Part shown: in pieces, positions 28,317 to 37,511 of the stretch
Position numbering within the stretch: the stretch's first letter is position 1
Layout of the letters: the number at the start of each line of letters is the position of its first letter
Assembly: GCF_001937195.1 (NCBI RefSeq)
Contig: NZ_MSDO01000014.1
Coordinates: 1-53,669 of the forward strand
Length of the DNA: 53,669 bases
Source: Salinicola socius
Lineage (GTDB): Bacteria > Pseudomonadota > Gammaproteobacteria > Pseudomonadales > Halomonadaceae
Direction of reading: 5' to 3'
Made by a program: the position numbers and the translations under genes
The notes under the pieces: model-generated
What the model was told of the DNA's origin: nothing
Database searches by the model: none
The model's input: only the letters and a program-made list of their open reading frames with translations

Positions 28317-29444
28317 TCATTCGAGAGGCGCCGGGTTCACGGGCGCGTCGGTATTCGAGGTGTCCGGCGGCAGCGGTGCCGAGGCGAGCGGAAACTGCGC
28401 CTGAGGCAAGGTGGCGGCGCAGAGCCCTCCGGTCTTGGCCGCGTAGATCTCGGCATGCGACGTTTCGGGAACCTGCGCGGCCGTCTGCCGGGGCGCCTGG
28501 AGAAAATAGTGACGGGCATCGTCAAGATCACGATGAATCTGGCTGACCAGCGCGTCGAACTCGTCGAATTTGGTTTCGCCGCGTAATTTGGCGCAGGGCA
28601 CGACGGTGAGGGTCTGACCGTAAAGATCGAGTTCGCGATCCAGCAGGTGCACTTCGAGCATGGGCCGATCGGCACCGACGGTGGGCCGCCAGCCGATATT
28701 GGCGGCACCGGCGGCCCATTCACCGTTCGGCAGCCGGGTAGCGCAGGCGAATACGCCACGCAGCGCCATCGGTCGTCTCGTCAGCGGGATGTTGGCCGTG
28801 GGCACACCGATGGTACGGCCCAGTTGCCGATCACGGACGACGCGCCCCTGATAGCCATAGGGTCGCCCCAGCATGCGCGCGGCCTGGAAGAAGTTGCCGC
28901 TGGCCAGTAGTGTCCGCACCCGCGTGCTGGAGACGCGCTCGTCGTCGAGGGCAAAAGTCCGCGTATGCTCGACGGCAAAGCCGCGCTCGCGCCCGACCGC
29001 CTGCAATAGCGTGAAGTCCCCGGCGCGGTCGCAGCCGAACCGAAAATCGTCGCCGACAACCAGGTGCTCGACCTGCAGGCCGTCGATCAACACGCGCTCG
29101 ATGAACTGCTGGGCGGTCAGACTGCGCAAGGCATCGTTGAATGGCAGACACAGAATGCGGTCGGCACCGTGCGCCTTGAGCAGCGCCACCTTGTCGCGCA
29201 GCCGGGTCAGCCGCGGCGGCGCCTGGTCGCCTGCGAAATATTCCCGCGGCTGGGGCTCGAAGATCACCACCGTGACCGGCAGATCCTGCGCACGGGACAG
29301 CGTCTGCAACTGCTCGAGAATGGCCTGATGTCCAAGATGCACGCCATCGAAGTTGCCGATGGTCGCCACGCAGCCACGCGACGTCCGGCCCTGCGAGTCA
29401 GGGTTTCCGGGGGGCAAATTGTGCAAGCCTCGGATCAATTCCAT
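28317..29444 (-). CDS. ribF: Bifunctional riboflavin kinase / FAD synthetase
   Basis: Converts riboflavin to FMN and then FAD. The N-terminal nucleotidyltransferase has GNFDGVHLGHQAIL and VVGDDFRFGCDRAGD; the C-terminal flavokinase has GRTIGVPTANI and a FDEFDALVSQIHRDLDDARHYF helix. The 375 residues exceed the usual length of about 310; the final 60 or so residues (Pro/Ala/Thr-rich, PRQTAAQVPETS to PVNPAPLE) are an extension beyond the fold. Its stop lies 16 bp from the 21-bp repeat array. The murJ-ribF-ileS order is conserved. Confidence 0.94.
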   Translation of the reverse strand: MELIRGLHNLPPGNPDSQGRTSRGCVATIGNFDGVHLGHQAILEQLQTLSRAQDLPVTVVIFEPQPREYFAGDQAPPRLTRLRDKVALLKAHGADRILCLPFNDALRSLTAQQFIERVLIDGLQVEHLVVGDDFRFGCDRAGDFTLLQAVGRERGFAVEHTRTFALDDERVSSTRVRTLLASGNFFQAARMLGRPYGYQGRVVRDRQLGRTIGVPTANIPLTRRPMALRGVFACATRLPNGEWAAGAANIGWRPTVGADRPMLEVHLLDRELDLYGQTLTVVPCAKLRGETKFDEFDALVSQIHRDLDDARHYFLQAPRQTAAQVPETSHAEIYAAKTGGLCAATLPQAQFPLASAPLPPDTSNTDAPVNPAPLE

Positions 29445-29518
29445 ACCGACTCGCCATCCTCAAAGGGTGTCATTATAACCAAAGCGCTCGTCCCATCACC
29501 AAAGCGGCCCCGCTCGTG

Positions 29519-31144
29519 TCAGCCGTGCAGGCGAAAGTCCTTCAACCGAATCCCGCTGAGCGCCAGCCAACCGAAGTAGACGGCGGCGCCGCCAACCACC
29601 AGGGCTCCCATCATGCCGGCCCGATGCAGCGCGCTCCAGGTCACCCAGGTATGCCAATCCGGCGAGAACCACCACAGACCGCCACCCATCAGCAGGCAGC
29701 CGCCCAGGACCTGCAGTGCATAACGCCCCCAGCCGGGCTGGAAGCGCAACACGCCCTGCCGACGCAGCCCCAGCCCCAGCAGCCCGGCGTTGAGAAATGC
29801 CGACAGCGCCGTGGCCAGCGCCAGCCCGGCGTGAGCCAGCGGCACGATGAGAGCCAGATTCATGACCATGTTGGCGAACATGGCCACGATACCGATCTTG
29901 ACCGGGGTCTTGGTGTCCTGACGGGCAAAATATCCCGGCGCCAGCACCTTGATCAGCATGAACGCCAATAGCCCCAGTGCATAGGCCCGCAGGCTGCGCG
30001 CGGCCATGATCACGTCGTGATCGGTCATCGCGCCGTAGTGAAACAGGCTGACCAGCAGCGGCTCGGCCAGCAGAATCAGCGCCAGTGCCGACGGCAAACC
30101 GATCAGCAGCACCATCCGCAGCGCCCAGTCGAGCATGCGCGCGAAGTGGTCCCGCGACTGATCGGCGTGGCGCTTGGAGAGCGCCGGCAGAATCACCGTG
30201 GCAATCGCGATCCCGAATACCCCCAGCGGGAGTTCCACCAGACGATCGGAATAGTAGAGCCACGAAACGCTACCGGAGACCAGGAACGAGGCCAGTACCG
30301 TATCCAGCAACAGATTGATCTGCGACACCGACACCCCGAACAGCGCCGGGGTCATCAAGCGCAGCACGCGTCTGACGCCGGGATGACGGAATCCCACCCG
30401 GGGACGTGGCATCAGCCCCAGGCGCACCAGAAAGGGTAGCTGGAACAGCAGCTGCGCCGCGCCGGCGATCAGCACACCCCAGGCCAGGCCCATGGCCGGG
30501 TCGCTCATCCAGGGCGTCAGCCAGAGAGCCGCCCCGATCATGCAGACATTGAGCAGTACCGGCGTGAACGCGGGTATCGCGAAACGCTCCCAGGTGTTGA
30601 GCACGCTGCCGGCGAACGCCGTCAACGAGATCAGCAGCAGGTACGGGAAGGTCAGCCGCAGCATCTCAGCGGTCAACGCCAGCTTGCCCGGGTCGGACTG
30701 GAAGCCGGGCGCGAACAGCCACGCGAGCCAGGGTGCGGCGGCGATGGCCATCGCCGTGATCAGCGCCAGCACTACGCTCAAGCTGCCGGACACCGCATCG
30801 AGCAGCTCGCGGACCTCGGCGCGGGTGCGCTGGGTGGCATATTCCGACAGTACCGGTACGAACGCCTGGTTGAACGCCCCCTCGGCGAATAGCCGACGCA
30901 TGAAATTGGGGATCTTGAACGCCACGAAGAACGCATCGGCCCCGCTGCCGGCACCCAGCAGCGCGGCGATCACCACGTCCCGCGCCAATCCGAGTACGCG
31001 TGACAGCAGCGTCATGGTGCTGACCACCATACCGGAGCGCAACAATCCCCGGCGCGAGACAGGAGTCACCGTCTTCGCCGCCATCGCCTCGGTTACCGAT
31101 TCATTGTCCGCAGGGTCGTCTGCAGGACTGTGCTGTTCGCTCAT
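29519..31144 (-). CDS. murJ: Lipid II flippase MurJ
   Basis: Moves lipid-linked peptidoglycan precursor across the inner membrane. It is a MOP-superfamily protein of about 541 residues with 14 predicted helices; hallmark stretches are TLLSRVLGLARDVVIA, ADAFFVAFKIPNFMRRLFAEGAFNQAFVPVL (in pieces) and DTKTPVKIG. The start is uncertain: ATG 31144 (MSEQHSPADD) gives an acidic N-terminal tail of about 35 residues, ATG 31084 would trim 20, and none has a convincing ribosome site. It is preceded by rpsT and a bidirectional terminator. Confidence 0.94.
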   Translation of the reverse strand: MSEQHSPADDPADNESVTEAMAAKTVTPVSRRGLLRSGMVVSTMTLLSRVLGLARDVVIAALLGAGSGADAFFVAFKIPNFMRRLFAEGAFNQAFVPVLSEYATQRTRAEVRELLDAVSGSLSVVLALITAMAIAAAPWLAWLFAPGFQSDPGKLALTAEMLRLTFPYLLLISLTAFAGSVLNTWERFAIPAFTPVLLNVCMIGAALWLTPWMSDPAMGLAWGVLIAGAAQLLFQLPFLVRLGLMPRPRVGFRHPGVRRVLRLMTPALFGVSVSQINLLLDTVLASFLVSGSVSWLYYSDRLVELPLGVFGIAIATVILPALSKRHADQSRDHFARMLDWALRMVLLIGLPSALALILLAEPLLVSLFHYGAMTDHDVIMAARSLRAYALGLLAFMLIKVLAPGYFARQDTKTPVKIGIVAMFANMVMNLALIVPLAHAGLALATALSAFLNAGLLGLGLRRQGVLRFQPGWGRYALQVLGGCLLMGGGLWWFSPDWHTWVTWSALHRAGMMGALVVGGAAVYFGWLALSGIRLKDFRLHG

Positions 31145-31271
31145 GACGCGCTGTCGCTCACTACGGGAATCCGTCATTGCACGCTTCGCCATCCGTGTAG
31201 CGGCCACGCAATCGCCGTCTCGAAATCGTCGCCAAGGAGACACCCTCTCGACGCGAGGCCACGGAAGGCAG

Positions 31272-31305
31272 CCACAAAAAAACCGGCCGAAGCCGGTTTT
31301 TCGTC
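31272..31305. terminator. Terminator after rpsT
   Basis: Stem AAAAACCGGC/GCCGGTTTTT with loop CGAA, flanked by A7 and T5, so it is strong on both strands. It lies 15 bp past rpsT and ahead of murJ, so murJ-ribF-ileS probably has its own promoter or depends on read-through. Confidence 0.9.
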
Positions 31306-31318
31306 AAGCGCGTCCGGC

Positions 31319-31585
31319 TCAGGCAGCCAGCGCCTTAATTCGCTTGTTCAAGCGACTCTTGATACGCGCTGCCTTCTTCTTGGACATGGCGTCCTTGTCG
31401 GCAATGCGATCGATGACCGGCTGAGCGGCCTTGAACTCGGTGTTCGCCTGCGTCTGATCGCCGGCCTGGATGGCCTTGATCACGCGCTTGATATAGGTAC
31501 GCACCATGGAACGCTGACTTGCGTTGAGCTTGCGGCGGTCTTCCGCCTGACGTGCGCGCTTGCGCGCCTGTTTGGTATTCGCCAC
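31319..31585 (-). CDS. rpsT: Ribosomal protein S20
   Basis: An 88-residue primary 16S-binding protein: VANTKQARKRARQ, RRKLNASQRSMVRTYIKRV and the Lys/Arg-rich helical C terminus are typical. It starts with GTG at 31585, with AAGGAG 6 bases upstream; a longer ATG frame is not used by the family. A non-AUG start is also found in E. coli rpsT, where it matters for autoregulation. The 243 bp upstream to proB hold the promoter region and a 12-bp palindrome, ATTCGGCCGAAT (31673-31684), but no other gene. Confidence 0.95.
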   Translation of the reverse strand: MANTKQARKRARQAEDRRKLNASQRSMVRTYIKRVIKAIQAGDQTQANTEFKAAQPVIDRIADKDAMSKKKAARIKSRLNKRIKALAA

Positions 31586-31828
31586 CGTCGACTCCTTGGA
31601 GATGTTGACAGTCAATTCTGTAAGTTAAATCACCCAGGCCAGCCTCGAAACCGCTTCAGGCAAACCTGAATGATTCGGCCGAATGTTCAATGGCACCCGA
31701 ATGTGAAGCGTTTCGGGAACCATTTTCGACTGCCGTTAGCGCAGTCTTCAACGGGCCATGTCTGAGAGGATGCGGGATTCTATCACACGCCCCCGAGGTG
31801 ATCCAGCGTCAACTGGAGTGCCATCAGG

Positions 31829-32965
31829 TCAGATCACCACCAGATTGTCACGATGGATCAGCTCCGGCGCTTCCATGTAACCCAGGATTTCCGCAATGCG
31901 CTGGCTGGGCTGCCCCACGATCTGCATGGCATCGACACTCGAATAGTTGATCAGCCCCTTGGCAACCCGCGTGCCCTGCTCGTCGACACAGACCACCATG
32001 TCGCCGCGCCGGAAGGTACCCTGCACCCGCTTGACGCCGACCGGCAGCAAGCTGGAGCCCTGCGAGCGCAACACGTTGACCGCGCCGGCATCCAGCGTCA
32101 GCGTGCCGCGTACCTGCAGCTGACCGGCAAGCCAGCGCTTGCGGGCGGCCAGCGGGGCGTGATCCGGGTGAAGCAGCGTGCCCAGCGATTCACCTTCGAG
32201 CAGCCGAGTCAGCACTGACGGCTGACGTCCGCTGGCGATCGCCGTGACCGCCCCGGAGCGCGCCGCCAGCCGCGCCGCGCGCAGCTTGGTCGCCATGCCG
32301 CCCCGGCCCAGCGCGCCACCCCCGCCGGCGACCGCATCCAGCAGCGGGTCGTCCGCCTGACCTTCGCCGATCAGCCTGGCAGCGGGATCGTGCCGTGGAT
32401 CGGCGTCGAACAGACCCTCCTGATCGGTCAGGATCAGCAGCGCATCGGCCTCGAGCAGATTGGCAACGAGCGCGCCCAGGGTATCGTTGTCGCCGAAGCG
32501 GATCTCGTCGGTGACCACGGTGTCGTTTTCATTGATCACCGGAATCACGCCGAGCTGAACCAGCGTGCGCAGCGCTGACCGCGCGTTGAGATAGCGCTTG
32601 CGATTGGAGAGATCGTCGTGGGTCAGCAGCACCTGGGCACTGCGTAGATGGTGGCGGGCGAAATGCGTTTCGTAGCATTGGGACAGCCCGCTTTGGCCGA
32701 CGGCGGCGGCGGCCTGCAGCTCGTGCACGGCGGTCGGCCGCGTCTGCCAGCCCAGGCGTACCATGCCCTCGGCGATCGAGCCGGACGACACCAGCACCAC
32801 CTCGACGCCACGCCGATGCAGCTCGGCCATCTGATCGACCCAGCCGCCGATCGCCGACTCGTCGAGCCCGCGACCATCGTTGGTCAGCAAGGCGCTGCCG
32901 ATCTTGACCACGACCCGCTTCGCGCCTTCGAGCACGCCACGCCCTACCCGCCGATCCGCCGTCAT
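31829..32965 (-). CDS. proB: Glutamate 5-kinase
   Basis: First step of proline synthesis, phosphorylating glutamate. The 378 residues comprise an amino-acid kinase domain ([45 protein letters not shown]) and a C-terminal PUA domain, as in the proline-feedback-inhibited enzyme. GGAG lies 8 bases upstream of ATG 32965. It follows obgE by 51 bp, an order shared with Pseudomonas. In halophiles proline synthesis also supports osmotic adaptation. No proA is adjacent. Confidence 0.96.
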   Translation of the reverse strand: MTADRRVGRGVLEGAKRVVVKIGSALLTNDGRGLDESAIGGWVDQMAELHRRGVEVVLVSSGSIAEGMVRLGWQTRPTAVHELQAAAAVGQSGLSQCYETHFARHHLRSAQVLLTHDDLSNRKRYLNARSALRTLVQLGVIPVINENDTVVTDEIRFGDNDTLGALVANLLEADALLILTDQEGLFDADPRHDPAARLIGEGQADDPLLDAVAGGGGALGRGGMATKLRAARLAARSGAVTAIASGRQPSVLTRLLEGESLGTLLHPDHAPLAARKRWLAGQLQVRGTLTLDAGAVNVLRSQGSSLLPVGVKRVQGTFRRGDMVVCVDEQGTRVAKGLINYSSVDAMQIVGQPSQRIAEILGYMEAPELIHRDNLVVI

Positions 32966-33016
32966 CTTTCTCTCCGCCTGATTGCCGGCCCCGAACCTCC
33001 GCCAGCCACGTTGCCG

Positions 33017-34319
<1,303 letters not shown>

Positions 34320-34339
34320 CATGCAAGGTTCGTGACGTC

Positions 34340-34597
34340 TCAGGCGGAGACTACACTCACGAACTTGCGATTCTTCGGGCCTTTCTGCTCGAACTTGATG
34401 ACGCCGTCACTCAGTGCGAACAGTGTATGGTCCTTGCCGATACCCACACCGGTTCCTGCATGGAACTTGGTGCCACGCTGGCGAACGATGATGTTGCCGG
34501 CTGTCGCCTTCTGTCCACCATACAGCTTGACGCCCAGGCGTTTGGATTCGGAATCGCGACCGTTACGCGTACTACCGGCGGCTTTCTTGTGAGCCAT
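34340..34597 (-). CDS. rpmA: Ribosomal protein L27
   Basis: An 85-residue protein whose N-terminal tail ([16 protein letters not shown]) reaches the peptidyl-transferase centre. [20 protein letters not shown] is diagnostic. It begins with MAHKKA, with no cleaved extension as in Firmicutes. It sits 32 bp after rplU. Confidence 0.98.
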   Translation of the reverse strand: MAHKKAAGSTRNGRDSESKRLGVKLYGGQKATAGNIIVRQRGTKFHAGTGVGIGKDHTLFALSDGVIKFEQKGPKNRKFVSVVSA

Positions 34598-34629
34598 GGC
34601 GAATACCTCTCTCTGGGGGAATGTTCCGT

Positions 34630-34941
34630 TTAAACGGAGATTCCGGTGATCTTGACTTCAGTGAACCACTGACGGTGGCCCTGACGCTTCATGTGATGCT
34701 TCCGGCGGCGGAACTTGATGATCTGCACTTTATCGCCACGCCCGTGGGAGACGACCTCGGCAGTCACCTTGGCACCACCGATCAACGGTGCGCCGACATT
34801 GATGTCGTCACCGTCGGCAACCAGCAGAACCTGGTCGAATTCCAGGGTGTCGCCGGTCGGCACTTCCAGCTTCTCGAGCTTCAGTGTCAGACCTTCCTGC
34901 ACGCGGTATTGCTTACCGCCACTCTTGATAACAGCGTACAT
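34630..34941 (-). CDS. rplU: Ribosomal protein L21
   Basis: A 103-residue protein beginning [17 protein letters not shown] and containing the [14 protein letters not shown] 23S-binding stretch. It is first in rplU-rpmA, behind a near-consensus promoter with a 5' leader of about 100 nt. Confidence 0.98.
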   Translation of the reverse strand: MYAVIKSGGKQYRVQEGLTLKLEKLEVPTGDTLEFDQVLLVADGDDINVGAPLIGGAKVTAEVVSHGRGDKVQIIKFRRRKHHMKRQGHRQWFTEVKITGISV

Positions 34942-35048
34942 AAGATTCTCCAGGCACTCATCGGGGTTGGCGCTCTTTCATCGACCTGCGGCGAGTGGTG
35001 CCCCTTTTGGCAACCATCTGACAGGGAGCATGATGAGTTGGGCGGCGG

Positions 35049-35077
35049 ATTATAACGACTCCACCAGCATCCGGCAA
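35049..35077 (-). promoter_or_regulatory. rplU promoter
   Basis: Minus strand: -35 TTGCCG (35072-35077), 17 bp, perfect -10 TATAAT (35049-35054). The transcript would have a leader of about 100 nt before the rplU ATG. Confidence 0.88.
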
Positions 35078-35152
35078 CCTTTTAGCGCATCATGTCCGCA
35101 CCTGGAGCGCGTCTGCGTGGCGGCCGTGCGGTGCGCTTCCGCCCCGCTTCGG

Positions 35153-35181
35153 TTGACGCACCTGTAGGCGCCACCTAGCAT
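35153..35181 (+). promoter_or_regulatory. Candidate ispB promoter
   Basis: -35 TTGACG (35153-35158), 17 bp, -10 TAGCAT (35176-35181), about 90 bp ahead of the ispB start. The remainder of the 328-bp rplU-ispB gap shows nothing else I can name. Confidence 0.6.
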
Positions 35182-35269
35182 ACCCTCACACGTCCTCCTG
35201 CGGCCCAAGGCTTTCTTCAGTCCATGGCCGGTTTCGAGCGACCCCACCCGATTCATTGACAAGCCGACC

Positions 35270-36262
35270 ATGCAATCCAACGCTGCATCCATCCATGCAT
35301 CGGTGGCTGAGGACTTCGCCGCCGTCAATCGCACGATCCTCGATCAACTGACGTCGCGAATCCCGCTGGTCGAAACCATCGGTCAGTACATCATCGAGAG
35401 TGGTGGCAAACGGCTGCGCCCGCTGCTGGTGCTGCTCGCCGCGCGCGCGCTCGGCTATCCGCGAGACGGTGACGCCCCCGGTGACAAACATGTCACCCTG
35501 GCCACGCTGATCGAGTTCATGCACACCTCCACGCTGCTGCACGACGATGTCGTCGACGAGTCCAGCCGGCGGCGCGGCAAGGCCACTGCCAACGACACCT
35601 GGGGCAACGCCCCGTCGGTCCTGGTCGGCGACTTCCTCTATTCGCGCTCGTTCCAGATGATGGTCGAAGTCGGTTCGATGCGAATCATGCAGGTACTTTC
35701 CGGAGCCACCTGCGTCATCGCCGAGGGCGAAGTCCAGCAGTTGACCAACATCGGCAACGCCGACATCGAGGAAGCGGACTACTTCGACACCATTCAGGGC
35801 AAGACCGCGATGCTGTTCGAAGCAGCTTCCCATAGCGGCGCCATTCTCGCCGGCGCCGACGCCGAGCAGGAGCAGGCGCTGCGACTCTACGGCCGCTATC
35901 TGGGTCTCGCCTTCCAGCTGATCGACGACCTGCTCGATTACCAGGGTGATGCCAAGACCATGGGCAAGAACGTGGGCGACGACCTTGCCGAAGGCAAACC
36001 GACGCTGCCGTTGATCCATGCCATGCGCCGAGGGTCACCCGAACAGGCCACCCTGATCCGTCAGGCGATCAGCGACGGTGGTCTGGAGCGGCTGGACGAA
36101 GTCCTCGCCATCGTGCGTGATACCGGCGCCCTCGAATACACCCAGCGCCGCGCCGAAGAGATGGCCGAGAAGGCTCGCGTACAGCTGGAGATTCTGGCGC
36201 CCAGCACCTATCGCGACAGCATGGAGACGCTGACCCGCGTCGCCGTAGAGCGCGACGTCTGA
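35270..36262 (+). CDS. ispB: Octaprenyl diphosphate synthase
   Basis: Makes the long prenyl chain of ubiquinone from IPP and FPP. The 330-residue trans-prenyltransferase has the first Asp-rich motif LLHDDVVDES (about residues 85-94) and the second QLIDDLLDYQGD (about 217-228), with GGKRLRP for IPP binding. The exact chain length (C40 in E. coli, C45 in many halophiles) is not decided by what I can see. It is divergent from rplU, as in E. coli and Pseudomonas. Confidence 0.95.
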   Translation: MQSNAASIHASVAEDFAAVNRTILDQLTSRIPLVETIGQYIIESGGKRLRPLLVLLAARALGYPRDGDAPGDKHVTLATLIEFMHTSTLLHDDVVDESSRRRGKATANDTWGNAPSVLVGDFLYSRSFQMMVEVGSMRIMQVLSGATCVIAEGEVQQLTNIGNADIEEADYFDTIQGKTAMLFEAASHSGAILAGADAEQEQALRLYGRYLGLAFQLIDDLLDYQGDAKTMGKNVGDDLAEGKPTLPLIHAMRRGSPEQATLIRQAISDGGLERLDEVLAIVRDTGALEYTQRRAEEMAEKARVQLEILAPSTYRDSMETLTRVAVERDV

Positions 36263-36280
36263 AAGGCAGTACGATCGGGG

Positions 36281-36308
36281 TTGCACCGCGTCCGCCGATG
36301 CGTATAAT
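36281..36308 (+). promoter_or_regulatory. tRNA-Pro promoter
   Basis: -35 TTGCAC (36281-36286), 16 bp, perfect -10 TATAAT (36303-36308), about 48 bp ahead of the mature tRNA 5' end and immediately after ispB. Confidence 0.8.
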
Positions 36309-36355
36309 TCACCTCCGTCGAGCAAGCCGGACAGACAGCCACTCGACGGATCCAT

Positions 36356-36432
36356 CGGAATATAGCTCAGCTTGGTAGAGCGCTGCCTTCGGGAGGCAGA
36401 GGTCGTAGGTTCGAATCCTGCTATTCCGACCA
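36356..36432 (+). tRNA. tRNA-Pro (anticodon CGG)
   Basis: A 77-nt tRNA with encoded CCA. The acceptor stem CGGAATA/TATTCCG, D-arm AGCTCAGCTTGGTAGAGC, anticodon arm CTGCC-TTCGGGA-GGCAG (anticodon CGG, reads CCG) and T-arm with GGTTCGAATCC all fold. The C1 start and TTCGGGA loop match ProK-type tRNAs. Confidence 0.96.
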
Positions 36433-36440
36433 AGAATTTC

Positions 36441-36480
36441 AAAACGCCCGCTCAGGCTCTGCCTGGCGGGCGTTTTTATT
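36441..36480 (+). terminator. Terminator after tRNA-Pro
   Basis: Stem AAACGCCCGC/GCGGGCGTTT with an inner CAGGC-TCT-GCCTG and a T5 tail, 9 bp past the tRNA CCA. Confidence 0.92.
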
Positions 36481-36707
36481 CCTGGAACCGACCAGCACGC
36501 GCTTCGCTGCCGGGAAGCTCGCCCGTTCGCGATTCGCTCCCCGGACGCACGCCGATGCAACCCGGCAATGCTGACTAGACAACGCAAGCGCCCGTCACAC
36601 CTAAGATTAATGGCAATCGCCGGTGAAATCTCTAGAGTGAAAAAGAGCCCCCTCAGAAAGCGACTTTAGCAAAAGCCCGTTGAGGACTGCCCATCAGGAG
36701 AACGATC

Positions 36708-37055
36708 ATGTTCATGTGGCTTCGTCCCTTCCCCGCCGTCGCGCTCTGCTTCACGCTCGCCATCACGGCACGAGCCCAGGCGCAAGACGACGAACCAGCG
36801 CCCCCGCCATGGTCGGCCAAGGCCGTCGCCGCGTCTCAGGCCCACTGTCGCGCCAACATGACTGCCAGCGGCATCGAAGGCCCCAAGGTCGAACGCTATT
36901 GCGAGTGCGCCACCGACGCCCTCCAGGCTCGCTTCACGGCGGCCGAGGTTCGCAAGATGCAGCGGGAGTACGATCCAGGCGACAAGGACGACAGCCGCCC
37001 ACCCGAGCTCGACAAGACGCTCGATCAGTGTTCGCCAGTGCTGGAATCCCAGTAG
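36708..37055 (+). CDS. Small secreted protein with conserved-looking cysteines
   Basis: A 115-residue protein of unrecognised family. A signal peptide (MFMWLRPFPAVALCF to ARAQAQ) precedes an acidic, Pro-containing start and a helical mature domain with four Cys (AHCRAN, YCECATDAL, DQCSPV), suggesting two disulfides in the periplasm. CAGGAG lies upstream of the ATG. It stands alone between the tRNA-Pro terminator and a divergent-facing small gene. The 227 bp before it (36481-36707) show no gene. Confidence 0.72.
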   Translation: MFMWLRPFPAVALCFTLAITARAQAQDDEPAPPPWSAKAVAASQAHCRANMTASGIEGPKVERYCECATDALQARFTAAEVRKMQREYDPGDKDDSRPPELDKTLDQCSPVLESQ

Positions 37056-37105
37056 CGGCTCTGCACCGTAGGGTTCATCGTGGAAGCGAGGCGCCGCAGC
37101 GCCAG

Positions 37106-37333
37106 TCAGACGTCGCCGCGCGCCTCGCGCCGGCGGCGTTGTCGATTACGCCGGTAGCGCCGCACCAGCGCCAGCCACGCCGCGGTCGCCAGCATCGCGG
37201 CAAGCGTCACGCCCTGCCACGGCCTGGCGGCATCGCCCATCACCGTCTCCAGCGTCAGGATCAGGATGAAACCCGTCGCCTGACTGGCAATCGCGATACG
37301 ACGCAGATTGTCCCTCCGCCCTGCTCCTGCCAT
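37106..37333 (-). CDS. Small membrane protein
   Basis: 75 residues, unrecognised. Two hydrophobic segments (IAIASQATGFILILTLETV and GVTLAAMLATAAWLALV) flank a short loop, and both ends are highly basic (RRYRRNRQRRRREARGD), so the ends are probably cytoplasmic and the loop periplasmic. It is transcribed towards the preceding secreted-protein gene and away from rapA. Confidence 0.55.
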   Translation of the reverse strand: MAGAGRRDNLRRIAIASQATGFILILTLETVMGDAARPWQGVTLAAMLATAAWLALVRRYRRNRQRRRREARGDV

Positions 37334-37433
37334 ATCGTCTCCTCGTCACCTGGCCCACGGCCTGCCGGCCAAATCCCGCCGCGCGCCGGCGCAGTGTAAC
37401 GCCATTGCCGTGGCACGCAGAATCGTTCAGTGC

Positions 37434-37462
37434 TTAAGGCCGCACGCGGTTTACGCTAGAAT
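37434..37462 (+). promoter_or_regulatory. Candidate rapA promoter
   Basis: -10 TAGAAT (37457-37462) with TTAAGG 17 bp upstream (37434-37439), about 50 bp ahead of the rapA ATG. The -35 match is poor. Confidence 0.4.
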
Positions 37463-37511
37463 GCGTCGCCCATTCGATCCGTTCCCGCAGCGTACACACG
37501 ACCGAGGCACC

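Noticed and set aside
26685-28586. 633-codon plus-strand frame with FGSLRAV repeats
   Set aside because: It is antisense to ileS; the peptide repeats are only the 21-bp array read on the wrong strand.
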